From Congregibacter variabilis (GTDB taxonomy: Bacteria > Pseudomonadota > Gammaproteobacteria > Pseudomonadales > Halieaceae): DNA of 64,000 nt. Position numbers and translations under genes: made by a program. Each line of letters opens with the position of its first letter. The stretch's first letter is position 1. The notes beneath the pieces were generated by a model that was not told the origin of the DNA, searched no databases, and saw nothing but the letters and a program-made list of their open reading frames with translations. Positions 17,514-27,195 of this stretch are shown in pieces. The stretch lies in assembly GCF_045689235.1 (NCBI RefSeq), contig NZ_CP136864.1, forward strand, positions 186,001 through 250,000, in the 5' to 3' direction.

Positions 17514-18442
17514 TCGGCCCGGGGATCAAAGCGTGTATTGTCCGCCAGTTTTTGCCAGGCCTCTTTTGATTGTTGATCGTCCGCTGCAGGTACAACTATT
17601 TTTAACAGCGCATAGAGGTCGCCGCGGCCCCCGCGCTTGGGCAGCCCTTTGCTTTTAATACGCAATTTTTGTCCTGCCTGACTATTAGGTTTTATGGTGA
17701 GATTGATCTTGCCGTCCAGTGTGGGGACTGTGATCTTCGCACCGAGCACTGCTTCCCAAGGTGCGATTGGAAGGGTCAAGACGAGATTGTGGCCCTCTAC
17801 ATCAAAAAGCGGGTGGGGTACCAGATGTACATGAAGGTAGAGATCACCTGCCGGCGCGCCACCCGCGCCGGGTGCACCCTGACCTTTGACCCGAACACGA
17901 GCGCCATCAGTGGTGCCGGCGGGAATAGTTACGTTCAAAGACTTGCGATGTCTGCGAATTTGCTCGCCTTCGCGCACAGGAATTTCGTAGACGACCGGTT
18001 TTTTTGTATCAGCGAGTGTCTCTTCAAGAAAAATTGGCATGTCAATCTCAAGGTCCCGTCCGCGAATGCCAAAATCACTGCTGCGTGCATCTCCCGCGGA
18101 ACGAAACCCGCCGCCAAACATGGAGTTAAAGAATTCCGAGAAGTCACCACCAAATGCCTCGCCGCCATCGCGTCCCCGTGACTCCCAGCCTGGGGGCGCT
18201 TGAAATCCACCATCAGCTCTGCCACCACCATATTCACGAAGCTCATCATACTCGGCGCGCCGTTCGGCACTTTTGAGTACTTCGTATGCTTCCGAAATAG
18301 CCTTGAATTCATTCTCTGCTTCGGGGCCAGGGTTGAGGTCAGGGTGGGTTTTACGTGCCAACTTTCGATAAGCCGCTTTTATCTCCTTGGAATCAGCCTT
18401 GGGGTCGACACCCAGTATCTTGTAGTAATCTTTGAATTCCAT
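17495..18442 (-). CDS. cbpA: Curved-DNA-binding protein / DnaJ-like co-chaperone CbpA
   Basis: The 315-residue protein has an N-terminal J-domain (KDYYKILGVDPKAD, with the DnaK-stimulating HPD in KTHPDLNPG). A Gly/Phe-rich linker follows at about 80-125. The two beta-sandwich C-terminal domains (LEIDMPIFLEETL, VRVKGQGAPGAGG) lack the DnaJ Cys-rich zinc finger, which identifies CbpA rather than DnaJ. It acts with DnaK and can bind curved DNA under stationary-phase or stress conditions. Together with cbpM it sits inside the signalling cluster, suggesting stress-linked control. Confidence 0.94.
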   Translation of the reverse strand: MEFKDYYKILGVDPKADSKEIKAAYRKLARKTHPDLNPGPEAENEFKAISEAYEVLKSAERRAEYDELREYGGGRADGGFQAPPGWESRGRDGGEAFGGDFSEFFNSMFGGGFRSAGDARSSDFGIRGRDLEIDMPIFLEETLADTKKPVVYEIPVREGEQIRRHRKSLNVTIPAGTTDGARVRVKGQGAPGAGGAPAGDLYLHVHLVPHPLFDVEGHNLVLTLPIAPWEAVLGAKITVPTLDGKINLTIKPNSQAGQKLRIKSKGLPKRGGRGDLYALLKIVVPAADDQQSKEAWQKLADNTRFDPRAEWETSL

Positions 18443-18809
18443 GCTGGACTTGTTCCTCCAAACCTCGATGTTTATCGCGCACGCTTAGGGCTATTCCGAT
18501 AGACATGATGCAAGGTCATTAATCACCTTTACTCGCAATCCAGTGTATCGGGCTCGGGCAGCCAGGCAGCAGTAAGACTGCTATTTCCATATAGGTTGTT
18601 TCGCGAAGCCTCGCGTCTCGTCAATTCAAATCTCTTGGCGACGCTCCGTCAAGCAGCGTGGCAAGCTGACACCGTATATCTGTACTGTGGAAGTCGCATA
18701 GTCGACTGTGGTTCACCGCAGAGAGGACGATTCGAGTAAGAATTGGGTGACGCCCAGAGTGCTCGACTGAGCTTCGACCACTTTGACCATGACTACGACA
18801 GGTATAGAC
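18443..18809. other. Gap upstream of cbpA
   Basis: This 367-bp stretch separates the end of the PAS kinase (leftward) from the start of cbpA (leftward). I see no convincing coding frame, hairpin-T-run terminator or repeat. It presumably holds the cbpAM promoter reading leftward. Confidence 0.4.
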
Positions 18810-20354
18810 CTAGCCCATAGGGTCGGCATTTTCAGGGTCACTGGGAGCCTCCCTTAAGGAGCGTCCCGATGACACTAGTAATGTGAATGAAGATCCCTGA
18901 CCTGGAATCGACTCAGCACTGAGGGGGTGTTCGAGTATCTGTGCGATGTGCTTGGCAATTGAAAGGCCAAGCCCGTTACCTTTGCGTCGGTTAGATGTCG
19001 GCTGTTCAAGTTGGTAATACTCGTCAAAAATCTTGCACAGTTTACTGTCCGGTATTCCGATGCCCGAGTCACGAACAACGATTTCGACGAGGTCGTCTTT
19101 ATAGCGACACTCGATGGAAACCTCCCCGACATCGGTGAAGTTAATCGCATTGGACACCAGGTTTTCAATAATTCGCGTCAACAGCGATGGATCACTATGA
19201 ACAACACAGTCTCCACCTGAGTAGCTCAGTCGCAGGCTCTTTTGCTCGGCCTGCTGCAGGTTGTCAGCGAGCACGCGGTCCATAACCTCCTGCAAGCAAA
19301 AGTCGCTTTTGTGTGGTGCGATCATTCCATGATCAATCACCGAGGTGTTGAGCAAGCTATCGAGTACTTCGCTCATGCTGTCAACGGACTGCCTCATTTT
19401 TGAGTTTATCTCGTGCAACTTTTGTCGGGTATCGTGATCCTCTTGTTCAAGATGGCGATCCATCACCGACAAGTAGAGGTTCAGTGACTGCAGAGGCTGG
19501 CGCAGGTCATGACTCGCTGCAGCCAGAAACCGGGTCTTTGCCGCTGTCGCAGATTCTGCAAGCCCGAATGCCTTTCGAAGCTCATCTGCGTAGGCCTGAG
19601 TTTGATTAGCTCGTTGTTCGGCCTTTTTTTGTGCTGATACATCATGACTTTCTGCCACCAAAAAATCGACCTGATCATCCACGCAACGCACAGGTCTGAT
19701 AGAGAACTCGACGTTTCCATGACTACCATCGGGACGAGGATGGGTCGCCTCAAAGCGCACCGTGTCACCAGTGACTGCACGTTCAATAGCGCGTTTAAGT
19801 TGTTGCTGCAAAGGCTCTGAGTGGACCCACCAGTTGGTTTTCCAGTACTTCAGGCCTATTTCGTCTTCGTAGCGCAAGCCCGAATAGCGCAATGCCATCT
19901 TATTTACGTCCAACAAAGTACCGTCCAGGTCCACAATGCCTAAAAGCTGGTGGGTTTGTTGGAAGATCGCCCGAAACCGGTTCTCGCTCATAGCGGTTCG
20001 CTTGCTGATATCGCGCAGAACGCTAATGATCAGGGTCTTTTTATCTACGCTGATGGGACGTAGGCTAATGTCGAGCGGAAACTCTCGACCGTCTCTTGCT
20101 CTTCCACAAAGCGCGCGTCCACCGCCCAGCCGTCGGACCTGCCGGTTTTCTAAAAACGTCTGTCGATGATGTACATGCGCATTGCGAAAACGCTCGGGTA
20201 ACAGCGCTTCGACATTTTTATGGGTAAGGCTCCCCTCGACGTACTCGAACAGCTGCTCAGCCAAGTGATTTGCCAGAAGGATTTTTCCATGGTCATCACT
20301 GATCACAATGGCATCTGGCATGGCGTCAAGCGTTTCGCGGTCCAACAGGTCCAT
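18810..20354 (-). CDS. PAS-PAS sensor histidine kinase (soluble)
   Basis: The 514-residue protein has two PAS domains, about 8-118 (AMPDAIVISDDHGKILLAN) and 124-240 (QLLGIVDLDGTLLDVN). The dimerisation helix follows with H282 (AAASHDLRQPLQSLN), then an ATPase domain with N402 (LVSNAINF), DSGIGIP at 429-435 and GNGLGLS at 459-465. It has no membrane segment and no receiver of its own. The HDLRQPLQSL H-box belongs to the group often found in hybrid kinases, and its closest relative in the window is the receiver-bearing kinase relic at 11737-12840, which it could phosphorylate. It is divergent from the cytochrome c lipoprotein gene. Confidence 0.92.
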   Translation of the reverse strand: MDLLDRETLDAMPDAIVISDDHGKILLANHLAEQLFEYVEGSLTHKNVEALLPERFRNAHVHHRQTFLENRQVRRLGGGRALCGRARDGREFPLDISLRPISVDKKTLIISVLRDISKRTAMSENRFRAIFQQTHQLLGIVDLDGTLLDVNKMALRYSGLRYEDEIGLKYWKTNWWVHSEPLQQQLKRAIERAVTGDTVRFEATHPRPDGSHGNVEFSIRPVRCVDDQVDFLVAESHDVSAQKKAEQRANQTQAYADELRKAFGLAESATAAKTRFLAAASHDLRQPLQSLNLYLSVMDRHLEQEDHDTRQKLHEINSKMRQSVDSMSEVLDSLLNTSVIDHGMIAPHKSDFCLQEVMDRVLADNLQQAEQKSLRLSYSGGDCVVHSDPSLLTRIIENLVSNAINFTDVGEVSIECRYKDDLVEIVVRDSGIGIPDSKLCKIFDEYYQLEQPTSNRRKGNGLGLSIAKHIAQILEHPLSAESIPGQGSSFTLLVSSGRSLREAPSDPENADPMG

Positions 20355-20745
20355 CAGTTATTCGTCTCCTTTTGGAATGAGCCCACTTAGCAAGCTTAAC
20401 AGGGCTTAGGTCTGTTTTTGTTCAGTTGCCCGCAAATCGCTTCTCTTCTCAATAACCTTGGTCCAAACCTTCCTGATTGCTCCGTAAGCGCCTAACCGTC
20501 GCGCTTAGCGGCCTCTGTGGAATTCCCCGTACAACTGCGGGAAGTACCAATGTCAGTACGCAGGTGTCAGGAGTAGTTTAAAAATCGTGGGTGATTGCAT
20601 GCCGCGTTTATCAGGCGCGCTAATGCGCCAGTGCCGGTTTGAGCCGCGGGTCGGTTACTGCGTTTGCGTGGGCATGCAAATTGAACAGGGCGGATGCATT
20701 GCGCTGTATCAAACAATGTTATTTGGCACAGAAGAGGCTTATGTC
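20355..20745. promoter_or_regulatory. Divergent control region between PAS kinase and cytochrome c
   Basis: This 391-bp gap holds the start regions of two divergent genes. A near-perfect inverted repeat, TTCCCCG (20523-20529) and CGGGAA (20538-20543), with GTAC motifs beside it could be an operator. No -10/-35 pair stands out. A longer in-frame start for the cytochrome at 20587 was rejected in favour of the lipoprotein signal at 20746. Confidence 0.3.
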
Positions 20746-21183
20746 ATGAAGAAAATTCTTGTTTTGTTACCCATGCTCATTTTCTTGTTTGGATGTGAGG
20801 TGGATTCGCGGGGTTTCGTGCTTCCTGATGGCGATATTGCCCGTGGCAAACAGAGCTACAAGGATTTGGCCTGCAATCAGTGCCATAGCATCGCGGATGT
20901 GCCGTGGTTGGGTGCAGAGACTGAGGGTGACGTCCAGATTCCTCTGGGTGGAGCTGTGACGCGTTTAAAGACTTATGGCGAGCTTGTCACATCCGTCATT
21001 AATCCGTCGCATCGGATCGCGCGTTCCTATCTTGGCGCAATGGTTGCCGAGGACGGTGAGTCGAACATGCAACTGTATAACGATGTTATGACGGTTCAGC
21101 AGTTGGTCGACATCGTTGAGTTCTTACAGTCTGAATATGAAATGGTCGTCCCTGGACGTGTTTACCAGTACACACGATTTTAG
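20746..21183 (+). CDS. Small cytochrome c lipoprotein
   Basis: The 145-residue protein starts with a lipoprotein signal (MKKILVLLPMLIFLFGC, lipobox Cys at 17), chosen over an upstream in-frame ATG because of this signal and the GAAGAGG ribosome site. One covalent haem site, CNQCH, follows near residue 43. A later Met in YNDVMTVQQLVDIVEFLQ is a plausible axial ligand, and this helix is typical of the last helix of class I cytochromes c. It should be anchored on the periplasmic side of a membrane and carry electrons. No oxidase or dehydrogenase partner is adjacent; the PAS kinase upstream is divergent. Confidence 0.85.
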   Translation: MKKILVLLPMLIFLFGCEVDSRGFVLPDGDIARGKQSYKDLACNQCHSIADVPWLGAETEGDVQIPLGGAVTRLKTYGELVTSVINPSHRIARSYLGAMVAEDGESNMQLYNDVMTVQQLVDIVEFLQSEYEMVVPGRVYQYTRF

Positions 21184-21291
21184 CCGCAAAAACTTTGCCA
21201 ATTCGAAGCGTGAGTTGACCTAAGACGCGCAAAACGCAAGCGATATTGACGAAGTCGTTCTGGTATTTAGCGGTTATTCAAGGGAATCATC

Positions 21292-21870
21292 ATGATGGTT
21301 ACGTTGAACCAAAGCCAAAAAATCATACTTTTCCTTGGTGTATCGCTAGCTCTTGTGGGGTGCGCTAGCTTTGACACCCATAGCGATTTCGATCCACAGA
21401 TAACGTTTAGCGATTACCAGTACTTTACCTGGGCTGAGGATCGTCAATGGGTTCAGGCAAGAAATGTCGGCGACCACATTATTAGTGCACTGAATCTGCA
21501 GCGTATAGAAAACGCGATCGTCAATGAGTTAATGAGCAAAGGGTTTCAGAAAGCAGACAGGCGCGAGCAAGCTGATTTTTTAATTGCGTTTACTGTCGGT
21601 GTCCGAGATAAGTTGGATATCGATAGGTATCCCGTCGCTTATCAAGAACGGTGGGTCCGGCATTGGCCATACTATTGGGATTCGGTAACCGTGCATAGCT
21701 ACGCAGAGGGAACACTGGCGATTGATGTATACGATAGAGTTTCGGGTCGTCCTGCGTGGCACGGCATAGCAAGTAAACGTATCACCAATGCGGATACGGA
21801 GCATGCCACTGAGTCGATTAGTGCAGCCGTCAACGCCATTTTGCGTAAATTTCCACCATCGAAACAATGA
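21292..21870 (+). CDS. DUF4136-family lipoprotein
   Basis: This 192-residue protein has a signal peptide ending in a lipobox (SLALVGC). A conserved DUF4136-type region follows: FDPQITFSDYQYFTW, then NLQRIENAIVNELMSKGF, QADFLIAFTVGV and an alternating-strand C-terminal part (GTLAIDVYDRVSGRPAWHGIASKRI). The function of the family is unknown; members are outer-envelope lipoproteins of proteobacteria and bacteroidetes. A second ATG at 21295 is equally possible as start. It lies 108 bp after the cytochrome gene on the same strand. Confidence 0.85.
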   Translation: MMVTLNQSQKIILFLGVSLALVGCASFDTHSDFDPQITFSDYQYFTWAEDRQWVQARNVGDHIISALNLQRIENAIVNELMSKGFQKADRREQADFLIAFTVGVRDKLDIDRYPVAYQERWVRHWPYYWDSVTVHSYAEGTLAIDVYDRVSGRPAWHGIASKRITNADTEHATESISAAVNAILRKFPPSKQ

Positions 21871-22021
21871 TCGTTGGAACATCTAACCTAAGTGCAGCTA
21901 TCAAAATGCGTCGACGGACCACAGCCTGCGCCATGGGAGTTAGTCATAAAAAATCACATGTTTTTTTTCGCCACCGCCGACCAAGCACTGGCGACGCAAA
22001 AGACTTCAAGAGCTGAAGACC

Positions 22022-24739
22022 TTGCCAGCCAAACTTACTGATGATCCCCGCTGGAAGACACCGTGGGCGCATGAGGCTGCTGAGCTTGCTGGCGCGCAGG
22101 GACTGAATTTAGAAAACGGGCTGTCAGATTTACAGGTGCTGCAACGGCGTCGAATCAGCGGGCCCAATGTCTTGCGTGAGACAAAACCCAGATCACGCAT
22201 AGCCATGCTTTTTGCGCAATTTCGCAGTGTCGTTGTATTGCTTTTGTGCATTGCAGTAGGACTTTCGGCTGCAATGGGTGAGGTCGTTGAAGCCATGGCA
22301 ATCGCCGCAGTAATTGCAATCAATGCACTCATTGGTTTCGTGACAGAGTGGAGAGCTACCCGGTCCATGGAGGCCTTGCGGCGCTTTGCGCGTAGCAAGG
22401 CAACAGTAGTCCGCAATGGGCATGCCAGCGGTGTGTTCGCCGCAGATCTGGTTCCCGGTGACATCGTCATGCTCAAAGCTGGTGATGCCGTTCCTGCAGA
22501 CCTTCGCCTCGTGGATGTCGCCGATTTGCAGATAAACGAATCTGCGCTCACCGGCGAGTCGCTGCCTATACGCAAACACACCGAAGTCATTTCTGAGGCC
22601 GCAACGCTTCTTGAGCGAAGCAATATCGCTTACCGCGGAACCACCATAACTCGAGGCTCTGGTCGTGGTCTTGTCGTGGAAACCGGCATGCAGACCGAGT
22701 TCGGTCGAATTTTTGCACAAGTCAGCGCAGCAGAGCCACGGCAAACGCCGCTCGAAAAGCGTTTGGACGCCTTGGGTCAACGCTTGGCGTGGGCTGCGTT
22801 GGTAATGGCGCTGCTGTTGGCGATCGTCGGCGTTATCTCCGGTCGCGAACTATTCCTCGCTATCGAGGTCGCCATAGCTTTATGCATCGCAGCGATCCCG
22901 GAAGGTCTACCGGTTGTGGCCACCATCGCCCTTGCGCGGGGGATGTGGCGTATGGCGAGACGTAATGCGCTAATTACGCGCTTGTCAGCGGTAGAAACGC
23001 TGGGAGCAACCAGCATAATTCTTACCGATAAAACGGGAACCCTTACCGAGAGTCGCATGACGGTGACTCGTATATTGTTGTCCGATTCAGATGTTGTTCT
23101 GCAGGAAACTGCTGAGATTAACTCTGCCGAGCCGTTGGGGCAGCTGCTTCTAAACGCAGCGCTTTGTTGTAATGCGACGCTGGGTGAGGGTGATGATCCG
23201 GCGGCCAGCGCAACCGGTGATCCAACCGAGATCGCCTTGCTTGTCGCCGCAGCGCAGGCTGGCCTCGATCGGCCGGCGCTGCTTGACAAAATGCCACGGC
23301 AGCGTGAGGAGCCTTTTGATTCCAAAGGCAAGCGTATGGCGACGATACATCGAAGCGATGAGGGGGTTTTTGCTGCGGTAAAGGGCGCTCCCGAGGCCTT
23401 GCTACCCCTTTGCAATACAGAGCTGACGACAAGCGGTGAGAGGGCGCTGCAGGAGGCTGATCGCGCGCGATGGCTTACGCGAGCCGAAGCGCTTGCTTCG
23501 CTCGGTCTGCGGACCTTGGCTGTTGCGCAGTGCAAATTGAGTTCTGCTGAGGACTCTCCTTACGAAAATCTCCAGCTTTTGGGCATCCTGTCAATGGAAG
23601 ACCCGGCACGCGAGGGTGTCCGGGAGGCGATTGAACACTGCCATCGCGCAGGTATGGAGGTGGTAATGGTTACCGGGGACCATCCTGCTACGGCGAGAAG
23701 CATTGCCTTGGAAACCGGTATTCTCAGTGCTCAGGATCCTGGTGAAGTTATTGTCGGAGCGCAGCTCCAGAAATTGCTTGAATCATCTACCAGCAATACT
23801 TTGTTAGATGCTCGGGTGTTCGCGCGGGTCACACCAGAACAGAAACTGTGTCTTATCGACCTGCACCAGAATGCGGGGCGCGTGGTGGCTATGACTGGCG
23901 ATGGGGTCAACGACGCCCCAGCTCTCAAAAAAGCGGATATCGGTGTAGCCATGGGTATTCGTGGAACAGCCGTTGCGCGTGAGGCTGCAGCAATGGTGCT
24001 TCAGGATGATGAGTTCGGAACCATTGTTGCTGCTGTTGAGCATGGTCGGGCGATTTTCACAAATATCCGCAAGTTCGTGCTCTACCTTCTTTCATGCAAT
24101 ATCAGCGAGGTTCTCGTTGTTGTCATCGCGATGGTCGCGGGAGCGCCTCTGCCTCTGCTTCCGCTGCAAATACTTTTTCTTAATCTAGTGACTGATGTTT
24201 TTCCAGCGTTGGCTTTGGGTGTTGGCAGTGGCCCTCCGGGAGCTATGTTAGAGCCTCCCAGACCTGCGTCAGAACGCATACTCATGCGTGTGCATTGGTT
24301 AATGATAATAGTTTATGGAAGTTTGATTGCAGTATCAGTTCTGGGGGCCATGGCGATAGCGGTGCTATTTCTGGATTTCGGTACACAGCGGGCGGTTACA
24401 GTTTCCTTCCTTACATTGGCGCTTGGGCAAATGTGGCATGTGTTTAATATGCGCGACGACTCTGCTCGGTGGCTCAACAACGAGATTACTGGAAACCCAT
24501 GGGTATGGGTGGCTTTGTTACTCTGTCTCATCCTTCTTGCTGCTGCTGTTTATCTGCCACCCTTGGCTTCGGTACTTTCGTTAAGCGCACCCGGTGCCAG
24601 CGGCTGGTTGCTTATTGTCACAGCGAGTTGTATCCCGGTGCTATTCGGTCCTGCTCTGAAACACGTCGCGCTGCGGCTGTCCAAGTCACTAAATCAATCC
24701 ACCGACGAGCCATCAAGTGGCGCACAGCTTGCCCGATGA
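22022..24739 (+). CDS. P-type cation ATPase, Ca2+ (SERCA/PMR1)-like
   Basis: The 905-residue protein carries the P-ATPase hallmarks: the TGE loop (LTGESLPI), phosphorylated Asp in DKTGTLT near residue 336, the KGAPE nucleotide motif and TGDGVNDAP near 625. Ion-site residues of Ca2+ pumps are kept: Glu in the M4 motif IPEGLP, Asn and Glu in M5 (CNISEV), and Asn, Thr and Asp in M6 (LNLVTDVFPALALG). It therefore looks like a P2A Ca2+ (or Mn2+) exporter rather than a heavy-metal pump. The start is a TTG at 22022 with only a weak ribosome site. Its stop overlaps the next gene's ATG (ATGA). Confidence 0.9.
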   Translation: MPAKLTDDPRWKTPWAHEAAELAGAQGLNLENGLSDLQVLQRRRISGPNVLRETKPRSRIAMLFAQFRSVVVLLLCIAVGLSAAMGEVVEAMAIAAVIAINALIGFVTEWRATRSMEALRRFARSKATVVRNGHASGVFAADLVPGDIVMLKAGDAVPADLRLVDVADLQINESALTGESLPIRKHTEVISEAATLLERSNIAYRGTTITRGSGRGLVVETGMQTEFGRIFAQVSAAEPRQTPLEKRLDALGQRLAWAALVMALLLAIVGVISGRELFLAIEVAIALCIAAIPEGLPVVATIALARGMWRMARRNALITRLSAVETLGATSIILTDKTGTLTESRMTVTRILLSDSDVVLQETAEINSAEPLGQLLLNAALCCNATLGEGDDPAASATGDPTEIALLVAAAQAGLDRPALLDKMPRQREEPFDSKGKRMATIHRSDEGVFAAVKGAPEALLPLCNTELTTSGERALQEADRARWLTRAEALASLGLRTLAVAQCKLSSAEDSPYENLQLLGILSMEDPAREGVREAIEHCHRAGMEVVMVTGDHPATARSIALETGILSAQDPGEVIVGAQLQKLLESSTSNTLLDARVFARVTPEQKLCLIDLHQNAGRVVAMTGDGVNDAPALKKADIGVAMGIRGTAVAREAAAMVLQDDEFGTIVAAVEHGRAIFTNIRKFVLYLLSCNISEVLVVVIAMVAGAPLPLLPLQILFLNLVTDVFPALALGVGSGPPGAMLEPPRPASERILMRVHWLMIIVYGSLIAVSVLGAMAIAVLFLDFGTQRAVTVSFLTLALGQMWHVFNMRDDSARWLNNEITGNPWVWVALLLCLILLAAAVYLPPLASVLSLSAPGASGWLLIVTASCIPVLFGPALKHVALRLSKSLNQSTDEPSSGAQLAR

Positions 24740-26301
24740 AAAAATCCAAGCCTAAGCCTAAGCAGCGCAATGCAACCCTCAGGCTTCATCGCCTCGCAAT
24801 AGATACTTATCGCGAGAACGTTGCTTACCTGCATCGACAGTGCGAAATTTATCGAGCGGAAGGCTTTCAGGCGCTGTCCAAGGTAGAGGTCCATGGCAAA
24901 GATGGCGTTCGTATCATGGCCGTGCTCAACGTGGTCGATGACAGCGCGCTGGTACCGCTGGACGGTCTGGGGCTTTCGGAAGAGGCGTTTGCTGCGATGG
25001 GCCTCCAAGAGGGTTCTGCGGTAGAAATACGTCACGCGGAACCACCTGCATCCATGGATTCGGTGCGCCGAAAAATTGCAGGTGAGCGCCTGAGTCCTGC
25101 AGAGTTTCTGGCAATCGCACAGGATATAGCAGAGCGGCGCTACGCCAAGATGGAGATTGCTGCATTTCTGGTGTCTTCCGGGCAAACAGGGCTGGATCGG
25201 GACGAGATTGTGGCCCTCACCCGTGCCATGGTGGCTCAGGGCGAGCGCCTGAAATGGCATAGGGATCTGGTGGCCGATAAACACTGTATCGGTGGTATTC
25301 CCGGCAATCGCACTTCTATGTTGGTGGTGCCCATCGTGGCTGCACATGGAATGCTCATTCCCAAAACATCCAGCCGCGCCATCACATCGCCGTCTGGCAC
25401 CGCAGACACGATGGAAGTTCTGGCAGAAGTACAGCTGTCGCGGGAACGGTTTCACGAGGTAATACGGCGCCACAACGGGGCGCTTATCTGGGGAGGCACG
25501 GCTAACCTGGCACCGGTTGACGATATTCTTATTTCCGTTGAGAGGCCCTTGGGAGTCGACTACCCGGGCCAGATGGTGGCATCTATCCTTTCAAAAAAAA
25601 TGGCGGCTGGTTCGACACACCTGGTGATAGATATTCCGGTAGGTCCTAGCGCCAAAGTTCGTCGAATGCGCGACGCGCTGGCTTTGCGCAAACTCTTTGA
25701 ATATGTGTCCGATGCCCTTGGATTGTTTGCTGAGGTTGTGGTGACCGACGGGCGTCAACCCATAGGCCGAGGCATCGGTCCGGTGTTGGAGGCGCGTGAT
25801 GTGATGCAAGTATTGCAGAACGATCCCGATGCCCCGGCAGATTTGCGTCAAAAGTCCCTGCGACTAGCCGGCCGCGTTATTGAATTCGACCCGGACGTTC
25901 GCGGCGGCGACGGCTTTGTTATCGCCCGGGACATACTGGACTCTGGACGAGCACTGGCGGCTATGGAAAACGTGATCAAAGCGCAGGGACGGCGTGAGGA
26001 AGTACTTGTGCCCGGAAGTCTGGTGCAAGATGTCTGCGCAGAGAGCGCGGGCACTGTTATCGAAATCGACAATCTTCAGATGGCGCGTATAGCGCGGCAA
26101 GCCGGGGCTCCCATGGATAAAGGCGCAGGCGTAGACCTTTTAAGGAAGCTCGGTGATACGGTACGGGAGGGCGAGCCGCTATACCGCGTACATGCCTGCT
26201 TCGACGCGGATTTCCGGTTTGCCAACGACCTGATTGCGCAAGACTGCGGCTACCGTCTGGGCGCGGCGGAGCAGCTGGCAAAAACCTTCGCAGAATTCTG
26301 A
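24736..26301 (+). CDS. AMP phosphorylase-like / thymidine phosphorylase family enzyme
   Basis: The 521-residue protein belongs to the nucleoside phosphorylase family of DeoA but matches the archaeal AMP phosphorylase type. The substrate segment reads GGIPGNRTSMLVVPIVAAHG then PKTSSRAITSPSGTADTMEVL, instead of the DeoA sequence. It also has the extra N-terminal domain of about 90 residues seen in that group. AMP phosphorylases cleave NMP with phosphate to base plus ribose-1,5-bisphosphate. The start at 24736 overlaps the ATPase stop by 4 bp; upstream in-frame codons belong to another frame of the ATPase gene. The stop overlaps the PRPP-synthetase-like ATG by one base (TGATG), so the three genes form one operon. 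Confidence 0.88.
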   Translation: MKKSKPKPKQRNATLRLHRLAIDTYRENVAYLHRQCEIYRAEGFQALSKVEVHGKDGVRIMAVLNVVDDSALVPLDGLGLSEEAFAAMGLQEGSAVEIRHAEPPASMDSVRRKIAGERLSPAEFLAIAQDIAERRYAKMEIAAFLVSSGQTGLDRDEIVALTRAMVAQGERLKWHRDLVADKHCIGGIPGNRTSMLVVPIVAAHGMLIPKTSSRAITSPSGTADTMEVLAEVQLSRERFHEVIRRHNGALIWGGTANLAPVDDILISVERPLGVDYPGQMVASILSKKMAAGSTHLVIDIPVGPSAKVRRMRDALALRKLFEYVSDALGLFAEVVVTDGRQPIGRGIGPVLEARDVMQVLQNDPDAPADLRQKSLRLAGRVIEFDPDVRGGDGFVIARDILDSGRALAAMENVIKAQGRREEVLVPGSLVQDVCAESAGTVIEIDNLQMARIARQAGAPMDKGAGVDLLRKLGDTVREGEPLYRVHACFDADFRFANDLIAQDCGYRLGAAEQLAKTFAEF

Positions 26302-27173
26302 TGCTGCTTCTGGGCTTTCCCGAATCCGCAAAGCTGACGTCCGATATCGCCAACCGGCGGGACTGTGCGCACGCGCAGATAGAAATACATCGTTTTCCGG
26401 ATGGCGAGAGCCGGGTGCGATTACCGGCGGAGCTTCCTCAGAACGTGGTGCTGTGTCGCAGTCTTGATCAACCCAATGACAAGCTGGTGGAGCTAATGTT
26501 GGCGGCGCGCTGCGCGCGAGACCTGGGGGCTCGACACATTACGCTGATCGCGCCCTATCTTTGTTACATGCGCCAGGATATGGCGTTCAATCCGGGCGAG
26601 GCGGTTAGTCAGCAAATCGTAGGCGCTTTTCTGGCCAGTCTTGTCGACACACTGATTACAGCAGACCCACATTTGCACCGCGTCGCCACGTTGGAAGATG
26701 CAGTGCCGGCGTCCTCGGCGCACACTATTAGCGCCGCTGTGCGCATGGGAGAGTTTTTAAAAAGCCGAGGCGTAAAGCCGTTGTTGCTAGGACCTGATGA
26801 AGAGTCTATGCAATGGGTGCGCGTGGTTGCAGATATTGCAGGACTGGACTTCGTGGTCGCCACGAAGACGCGCCTCGGTGATCGCGATGTGCGGGTTGCG
26901 CTTCCGGCCGGGGATTACTCGGGTCGTGAGTTGGTGCTGATAGACGATGTAGCGAGTAGCGGGCATACCTTGATTGAGGCTGCGGGTGCGCTTTTTGCCG
27001 CTGGTGCGGCGCGCGTGGACGTATTGATTACCCATGCGCTATTCGCCGCTGATGCGCTTGGGAAACTGCGCGCAGTTGGTGTGCGCCAAATATGGAGTTC
27101 TGACAGTATTCCTCACTCAACGAATGCCTTTTCTCTGGCGGAGGATTTTTCCGAGGCGCTTGAACGAGTGTGA
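26301..27173 (+). CDS. Ribose-phosphate diphosphokinase-like enzyme (short PRPP synthetase paralogue)
   Basis: This 290-residue protein has the two-lobed phosphoribosyltransferase-like fold of PRPP synthetases: RFPDGESRVRLP, PYLCYMRQDMAFNPGEAVS (the conserved RQD) and the PRPP-binding loop LIDDVASSGHT. It is about 20 residues shorter than housekeeping Prs, and the sequence between the motifs is divergent (AHAQIEIHRF, ATKTRLGDRDVRV). It is translationally coupled to the AMP-phosphorylase-like gene, so it likely makes or uses phosphoribosyl compounds in the same pathway rather than being the main prs. Confidence 0.88.
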   Translation: MLLLGFPESAKLTSDIANRRDCAHAQIEIHRFPDGESRVRLPAELPQNVVLCRSLDQPNDKLVELMLAARCARDLGARHITLIAPYLCYMRQDMAFNPGEAVSQQIVGAFLASLVDTLITADPHLHRVATLEDAVPASSAHTISAAVRMGEFLKSRGVKPLLLGPDEESMQWVRVVADIAGLDFVVATKTRLGDRDVRVALPAGDYSGRELVLIDDVASSGHTLIEAAGALFAAGAARVDVLITHALFAADALGKLRAVGVRQIWSSDSIPHSTNAFSLAEDFSEALERV

Positions 27174-27195
27174 AAAAATTAGAACACGACGCTCT

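Noticed and set aside
20587..20745. Longer start for the cytochrome c gene
   Set aside because: The upstream part is Cys-rich and unlike any signal; the ATG at 20746 gives a perfect lipoprotein signal and has a ribosome site.
24469..24735. Longer start for the AMP-phosphorylase-like gene
   Set aside because: It lies fully inside the ATPase gene in another frame; the ATGA overlap at 24736 is the normal coupled start.
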